A stretch of 64,000 nucleotides of DNA, taken from contig CM065378.1 of assembly GCA_033060915.1 (NCBI GenBank), positions 55,713,501 through 55,777,500 on the forward strand, in the 5' to 3' direction. Shown here piece after piece: positions 57,505 through 64,000 of the stretch. This stretch comes from Euryodendron excelsum. Taxonomy: Eukaryota; Streptophyta; Magnoliopsida; Ericales; Pentaphylacaceae. The position numbers and the translations under genes were made by a program. A model generated the notes under the pieces. It had not been told where the DNA came from and ran no database searches. It was given only the letters and a program-made list of their open reading frames with translations. Position 1 is the first letter of the stretch; each line of letters begins with the position of its first letter.

Positions 57505-58839
57505 TATTACTCGAAACTGTTTTAATAATTTTAAGACACCAGAAATTTCATGATTATAACATTTTAATAATTTTAAGAGTTTCCCAAATATTATAGGATT
57601 TTTTGAAGTCAAAGTGTGGTAGGAATCATAACCGTTAGGATAAACGGCCTTAAGGAGCATTTTGGTTGCTTTACATGTTTGACGAGTCAACCTAAGGTCT
57701 CTAGAGAGTCTTACACTAAACAATAAGATACTTAGGTCAATGTTAACAAATAGTTGTGTTTGACAAAATTGCACGTAAATCAAGGTGATCCTAGGAAGAA
57801 TACTTGAGTTAACTTGGACTATCAGGCGGGGGGTACTAATCTAGTAATCACAATATGATTATTTCTCATTGATATATCTACTTTGAACTGAAATTACTTT
57901 TTGAATTAAAAAACATGTTTTGCCTTGTTTTTTTGCACTACTAGCATATTTATTTTCACATGAGATAGCTAAATAAACTGTCAAGTCGATAACACTGAAA
58001 TATTGGAATATGAAAATGAAATGGGAATTGATGATCCAGAGTCTAGACTAATACGGACCCGATCATAAGTCTAGACCGATGCAGACTTGGTCTTGGCCCG
58101 GACCTTAAATAGGATTAATGAGTCGTGCTACCAAGTTTAAGAATTGACATGCAAAAAGGGAAAATAAGGTGGTTACATGAGCACAGTAATGAAATGAATA
58201 ATTGCTTATCGGGATGACATGATTATATGAGTATTGTGTGACATTTGTTAGAGATTTGAACATACTATATAATTATCTATCCTATTGAATATTACGGCAC
58301 TTGTCTTGATTTTGAAAGATTTTTTTCACTTGCTATCTCAAAAACAACTTAAACATCGCTTTATTAAAAATCTAAACTTATTGTTTATTAGATAATACAC
58401 TACTATTGGGCTTTACAGCTCACCCGTTTTATGAGTAATATTTCAGATAGCAGAGCATTAAATGCAATAGGAATAGCGGTGGGGTTGTCGGGACCTAAGT
58501 TGGTTCTCGAGAAGGGTCGCAAGTGAAACCTCCAGGATCAAGTCTTTATTTATGTTTAGTTGTCTCCTTTTGAGTTTAGCAAGATGTGGAAACTATCAAA
58601 ATGTTTGTTTAACTAGTGCGTAGACACAGAATGGCTATAATGTGATATTGTGGTGATTTATGGATTTAGTATGTTACTTGAGTTATTTTAGAAACTTAAT
58701 TTGGATTATTTAGATTATAGCACTGAGACCTATAGTTGGTCCCCTATTGGGAGTGTCAACGCTGGCAATATAGGGTTAATGAGTGGTCTATGTTACGCCA
58801 CCTGGAAATTTTCGAACGTGGGAAATTGGGGGCATGACA
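57505..58839 (+). repeat. 5' LTR of the chromovirus-like element, second part
   Basis: Continues the LTR after the giant insertion and ends GGGGGCATGACA. It contains the TTGGGCTTTACAGCTCACCC block (about 58409) seen in many plant chromovirus LTRs. Confidence 0.6.
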
Positions 58840-58842
58840 AGT

Positions 58843-58855
58843 TGGTATCAGGGCC
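58843..58855 (+). promoter_or_regulatory. Primer-binding site
   Basis: TGGTATCAGGGCC follows the LTR end by three bases. It differs by one base from the usual TGGTATCAGAGCC, complementary to initiator tRNA-Met. Confidence 0.8.
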
Positions 58856-58989
58856 TGATATTAGGTCTTAAATGGGACTAGAAAATGTAGAGCAATGTCA
58901 TATAGGTTTGCATTGCATGTATTTTCCATTACACAGATTATTTCCTCTATGTCTAGCATTAATAGTATGCTTCTCTTATGCAGAGAATA

Positions 58990-60840
58990 CATGAACAACG
59001 GTAATAATAACCCCTGGGATGGAGTGTTTGTTGAGAGGTACAAAGTCATTGGAGGGTTAGATGGAAGAAGGGATGACCTCATCCGAGAACGGGCTTGTGT
59101 TTTAGCCCAAGCAGAGATCGTTGAGGCCGCCCAGACTTAGGGCCAATGGAACCGGATTACCCAATGCGCCATAGTGCCACATAGGTTGTACGTACAAGAG
59201 AGGGTAGCACGTGATATGATACGATCCCCGGCTCGCTATGATGAGTTATTTTAGGATCTAGTTGAGAGAGGTCAGATCCCAGATGTTCCATTTGGGAACG
59301 AGATAACACCTATAGTGCCGAGGGGGCCAACACCTGCATCTGCATCTACACTGGTACTAGTACCACCACCAGCCATCTCTTCAAATGTGGATGACCCCTT
59401 AGAAGATGAGGAGCTAGAGCCGATGGATGAACATAGCGAGGATCCAAATGAGGACCTAGATAATGCTCCTACCTCTTCATCAAAGGCCACTTCTGCAGTA
59501 GACTCTGAGAGAGATCTTTAGTCTTAGTAGGGGTAGATAGGTGGGACATACATTATGTCAGTGGGGGAGTACATGATTTTTTATTGGCATTGACATGTGT
59601 TAGCTAACGGGATAGGTACGTAGACTCATAGCCTTTTGTACTACATGATTAAAACACACAAATGTATGATCTGACATTAAGGAATGATAACCTACTTATC
59701 TCTTTTGTTTATGCACCTTTACTTGTTTGTGTTGGTCCAATTGATGATGATAATTGTGCCACCCCCATGGTATGTACACCTGCCAACAACCAACCCACTT
59801 CTTGACAATGTACCACTGCCAGTGGCAATACCACCACCAGTAGCAATACCACCACCGGGGGTGGTGCCACCTCCAATGGTGAATTTGGAGGAAAGGAAGG
59901 CAAGGTTATATAAGGAAATTCAAAACAAAACCATCTAGAATTTCATGGGGAAGCTGACCCCACCTTAGCTGAGAGATGGTTAAAACTGGTTTGCAAAGTG
60001 TTAGATATTATGGGAACACCCGTAGAATACCAAGCGGAGTTTGTAGCCTACAAATTTTAAGGAGAGGCAGACTTTTGGTGGGACTCCATTAAGGATAGGA
60101 GGGATGTGACTGGGATGAGTTGAGAGGAATTTACAAAAGTGTTTTACAATCATTATTTTTGGAAAAGTACTAGATAGGCAAAAATTGAGGAATATGTCCA
60201 ATTACAAGAACAAGGGATGGCAGTAGAGCAGTATGCTGCCAAGTTCTTAGAGCTATCAAGGTTCGCTCTTGATTTTGTATCCACTGACGAAGGAAAGACC
60301 CAAAGGTTCAAGAGAGGACTAAGGCCAGCAATCCATGGCTGTATTGTTGCGCTGAATGTGCTAAATTTTTCAGAGTTAATACACCGTGCGATACTTGTGG
60401 AGCAAGAGTTAGATGACTCACAGAGAGGGACACCTAGGAAGGATCAAGGAAGGGAAGTGCCATGGAGAGATAACAAGGGGAAAATGGTCAACGGGGACAT
60501 AAATGAGCTTACGTGCCTTACCCTCAATGACCAGCTGAGAGACCGAACTGGAGGGGTTAAGAGAGCGGCTCGAATGTGTGCTTTAACTGTAACCATCAAG
60601 GACATCACAAGAAGAATTGTCTATACCCCCCAAATCCTCAACCCTAGAATCGGACTTGTGGTCTGCAACTGCCATAATTGCCACTAATCCAAAGTTATCC
60701 AAATGCACTGTAGCAACAATCATATCAGATACAACCACCACCACAACTACACCCTCCAAGGGAAAACCTACCATTGCCACCCCTAAACTAGCGTGTACCA
60801 CTGCTGGGTCGAGGAAGAGGAAATTCGACAGGAAATAGAG
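58990..60840 (+). pseudogene. Chromovirus-like gag region
   Basis: The first segment (58990-59520) holds MNNGNNNPWDG, stops near 59138 and 59252, and an acidic C-terminus (EDEELEPMDEHSEDPNED). A Pro/Val repeat of PPPVAIPPP type follows (59800-59880). Then gag proper: FHGEADPTLAERWLKLVCKV (about 59942), GEADFWWDSIKDRRDV (60062), KIEEYVQLQEQGMAVEQYAAKF (60183, shown in part) and LELSRFA. The zinc-knuckle region near 60575-60680 is degraded. Stops and frameshifts are numerous. The assignment rests on the WWDS and AAKFLELSRFA blocks common in plant chromovirus gag. Confidence 0.75.
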
Positions 60841-60879
60841 GACCCCCACGAGTGTTTCCGATAACTTCTGGAAAAGGGG

Positions 60880-62496
60880 GAGAGACCTCGAATACTATTA
60901 TCGAAGATACCTTCCCTATCTATAATTTGCGGGCTAAACTATTATTTGATTCTAGAGCTACACATTCGTTTATCTCAAATACTTGCATTAATAGTTTATA
61001 ATTGCAACTTGAACTCCTAGACACCATGTTAAACCTGAACACACTAGTAAACGGGGAGAGTTGGCACAAAATTAGTATGCCGATCATGTGTTGTTAGGAT
61101 CGCTAACTACGAATTTGATGCTGACTTGGTAGTGTTAGAGATACAAGGGTTTGACGTAATTTGGGAATGGACTAGTTAGCTAAATATTATACAGTGATGG
61201 ATTGCTATTGTAAAACGGTAATTTTGCGGCACCTAAATGAAGTTATAGTTAAATTCACTAGTGACAAAGGAACAACATTACCATACTCACTGTTAGATGG
61301 TAAGGGGAGATAGTTAGGAATGAACAACCACCTATGTTTTCTAGGACACATTGCCGCATAAGAGGAAGGGGAGTCACTAGTAGAAACCATACCTGTAGTT
61401 GATGATTTTCTAAAAGTTTTTCCTGAGGATTTACCAGGTCTACCGCCTGAGATGGGGAGATAGAATTCTCCATAGAACTGAATCCCAGAATGGTGCCCAT
61501 ATCTATAGCACCTTATTATATGGCACTAGCAGAGTTGAAAGAACTAAAGGTCTAACTAGATGAAATGTTAACTAAGGGATTTGTTAGACCTAGTACATCA
61601 CTGTGGGGAGCACCAGTGTTGTTTATTCGAAAGAAGGACGGATCTTTGAGGTTATGTATCAACTACAGGCAGTTAAACAAAGTTAAACAAATTGACTATA
61701 AAAAATAAATACCCATTGCCAAGGATAGATAACCTTTTTGACCAATTGAGATGAGTAATGTACTTTTTAAAGATTGACCTTAGGCCTGGGTATTACCAAT
61801 TGAAGATTAAGGAGTCAGATATCCCAAAAATAGCCTTTTGTACTCGTTATAGCCATTATGAGTTCCTAGTAATGCCATTTGGGTTGACCAATGCACCAGC
61901 AGCATTTATGGACTTAATGAATCAAGTATTTAAAGCCCATCTAGATCAATTCATTATTGTGTTTATTGATGACATATTGATTTATTCAAAGATAGAGGAG
62001 GAACATAAGGATCATCTATGGATACAATTACTTAAGGATCATCAACTGTATGCAAAGAAAAGTAAATGTGAATTTTGGATGTAGGAAGTCAAATTTTTAG
62101 GACACGTGGTGTCAGAAAAGGGCATAGCAGGTCTAAAATAGAGGCAGTAACCAATTGGGAGAGGCCGAAGATGGTGACAAAGATTAGGAGTTTTGTAGGT
62201 CTAGCCAAGTAGTAACGACGATTTTTCAAAAGTTTTTTGAAGATTGCTGGAGCAATTACTAAGTTGACCCAAAAGGGAGTAAAGTTTGAATGGAATGAGA
62301 AAAGTGAAAAGGCATTCCAGGAATTAAAAAAGAGGTTGAACACGGCGCCAATTCTAACCCTATTAGTTAGTAAGAAACCTTACGTAGTCTATACAGATGC
62401 ATCTTAGAAAGGTTTGGGATGTGCTTAGATGTAAGATGGGAAGGTAATAGCCTATGTTTCACATCAACTCTTAATCAGGCGTTATTAACACCATCT
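60880..62496 (+). pseudogene. Chromovirus-like protease, RT and truncated RNase H
   Basis: Protease block LLFDSRATHSFIS near 60935, where Asp-Ser-Gly is expected but Arg replaces Gly. RT blocks: [23 protein letters not shown] (61579, in part), INYRQLNK (61660), [15 protein letters not shown] (61765), [17 protein letters not shown] (61873) and the intact catalytic FIDD in [10 protein letters not shown] (61960). The best open segment is 61758-62084. RNase H starts with KKPYVVYTDAS (62376) and ends mid-domain near 62496. Several stops. The missing remainder suggests a deletion or a recombination joint at about 62497. Confidence 0.8.
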
Positions 62497-64000
62497 TAGG
62501 GTGAGTATGATCACACATGTTACCTACCTGTGAATGGTATCTTACAACAATCCCAAAGATAAGAATCATGTAAGGGATAATAACATCATTATATATAAAA
62601 CCCAACTCATAATCACCATACATATACATAAGAGAGCTATTAAGACATACTTTCAAATCATTACAAGTAAAAGTATAAACAAAATTTAAAAGACTCTTAT
62701 CTCCAAAATGTACAAATCTACAACTCAACAAGTAAAGCTCTTCGTAGCTCTTCAACTTAACACTGACATCTACATTAGTGGACTGGACATCTTCCATCTT
62801 ACTTGCAAAACGACCTGTGTGGGTGTGAGCTATTGTCAATGTGCTCACTAGGATAATCAAACTCTTATAGAATGAATGTAAGATAAACATCGATTCAACC
62901 AACCAATGGATAATCCATCATTATCCATCAGAAATGTCTCATGTAATGCAATGCCTATTTGTGATGCAATGTCTAATGTCACCACATATGTGTGCATTAT
63001 TTTGATAAAATTGGCCTAATATATTAATGACTTGTTATCAAATAATATCCCACATCGACACACTTTAGGTTAGTCCCATATTGACTAAACCTTAGGTTAG
63101 TCCCATATCGATTAAACCTTCTCCATGCGTTGCAAAATATGCACACAATGTATGTTGTATGCAATGCCACCTCATAATCCAACAATCAATACCAAAATAG
63201 ATAATAAGACATTCAATTCAATAAGAGTAAAAATATCTTAAACCTCCCCACCTCAATCTGCTGTATAAGGTAAGGTTGATTCACTCCTTCGGTGGAATTG
63301 GAGTGTCCTTAGCTACTTCCGAACCTATCACACATCACTACATCAAACTTATGAAATATATGCAGAATTAATGCATGTTCATGACTTATGATGCACAAAT
63401 ATAAGAAATGATACATCAATGACATATTAGAAACTCAATGAGAGGTGTTAAACCCTTCCCGATCCGACACAAGAAGATAAAATGCAAAAACAGAGGTCAA
63501 CCGGCCAAAACCAGCCAAGGGAGTGCGCCACTAGGAGCCTTCCTAGCGCTCTACTGGCGCCCCTCTCCAGCCAGGTGTGCCACTGGGTGCCCTCAACCCA
63601 GACATGGTGCCCCTCTTTCCTCCTAGGTTCAAAATTGATGTTCCTAATTCATGATTTTAAGCCTTCTTTCCAACTCTAACACAATTCTAAGTTCTCTAAA
63701 GCCTAAAATGAAGTTCTAAAGCCTCAAATAAGACTTCAAAGTATTAGAACATGAACACCATGAAGAATCCTAGGTTTTCCACTTGAATCTCAAGCTTCTT
63801 GGATTCAATTCTCAATTCTAAGACATGATAGGTCTTCTACATGCAATAATCAATAGAAATGCATGCAAACAAGCATGAACTTGAGATTTCTCACCTCAAA
63901 CCAATAGCACACAACTTTCCCCCTTCAATTTTCTCTTCTTCTCTCACTTTCTCTCTTGCCAAACATAACGTACTACACAAGCACCTCTCTCCTCTCTCTT
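62497..64000. other. Unassigned repeat-like DNA to the window end
   Basis: No recognised gene. It contains a 27-bp direct repeat (TTAGGTTAGTCCCATAT-GA, at 63065 and 63092), and a GC-rich GCGCCACTAGG-type block (63520-63620). CT-rich tracts lie near the right edge (63920-64000), resembling those at 3720-3810. LTR-like, possibly minus strand, but no ends were found. Confidence 0.35.

Larger units (their letters stand above)
50138..62496 (+). mobile_element. Ty3/Gypsy chromovirus-like (Del/Tekay type), truncated
   Basis: 5' LTR 50138-51410 plus 57505-58839 (split by a later insertion, about 2.6 kb when joined), starting TGTAAGCACCCC and ending GGGGGCATGACA. A tRNA-iMet-type primer site, degraded gag, protease and RT follow. 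Homology ends within RNase H near 62496. Integrase, chromodomain and 3' LTR are missing, so the chromovirus assignment rests on LTR, primer site and RT style. Confidence 0.7.

Noticed and set aside
59272..59903. Minus-strand Ser-rich and Pro/Val-rich frames
   Set aside because: They are antisense shadows of the degraded gag and its proline-rich repeat.
62471..62902. 143-codon minus-strand frame
   Set aside because: No known motif, AT-rich LTR-like context, and it overlaps the truncated RNase H joint.

Overview
This window is repeat-dense plant nuclear DNA, almost certainly from an angiosperm and probably a eudicot. Evidence: plant-type Ty1/Copia, Ty3/Gypsy, L1-LINE, hAT and Mutator-like (MULE) elements; plant GT-AG introns in the MULE genes; a plant ankyrin/PGG-type gene; AT-rich spacers. 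No bacterial, organellar or rRNA/tRNA genes were seen. Nearly every coding segment belongs to a transposable element. The only host-type gene recognised is a broken ankyrin/PGG gene at 15.15-16.45 kb.

Layout. 1-1354: end of a gypsy-type LTR. 1.96-3.36 kb: 3' end of an L1-type LINE (+). 3.36-4.65 kb: 3' end of a minus-strand gypsy element. 4661-12386: a degenerate minus-strand Copia element with both LTRs, a perfect AAATT target duplication and a nested solo LTR (5980-7290). 12.4-22.3 kb: low-information DNA with the ankyrin pseudogene, a diverged 17.06-19.27 kb tandem duplication, a hairpin-rich MITE-like unit and a Copia-like LTR. 22323-34163: an 11.8-kb Athila/Tat-like Ty3/Gypsy element with both LTRs. 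34.17-49.96 kb: one minus-strand L1 LINE split into pieces by later insertions. These are an LTR-like insertion carrying a hAT element (35535-36327), and a 10.7-kb MULE (37522-48208) inside the endonuclease domain. 50138-62496: a plus-strand Del/Tekay-like chromovirus. Its 5' LTR is split by a giant minus-strand LTR (51411-57499), which itself holds a 1442-bp solo LTR (55108-56549) with a perfect ACGTC target duplication. 62.5-64 kb: unassigned repeat-like DNA.

The most interesting object is the MULE. It has about 240-260-bp palindrome-studded terminal inverted repeats and an 8/9-matching 9-bp target duplication. It carries a nearly intact DDE transposase gene with SWIM and CCHC fingers. A second gene encodes a plant mobile domain (PMD); its six exons join in phase but hold two premature stops. 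A third, intact ORF of about 213 codons is of unknown function. Upstream of that ORF lies an array of CACGTG palindromes in 82-bp repeats; downstream of it are seven copies of a CG-rich 178-bp tandem repeat. All three genes run on the minus strand, so the element resembles a multi-gene autonomous MULE.

Most breaks in these elements are nonsense codons explained by single C-to-T (or G-to-A) changes, as expected of old, cytosine-methylated repeats. All family names come from reading motifs by eye; no database search was run.
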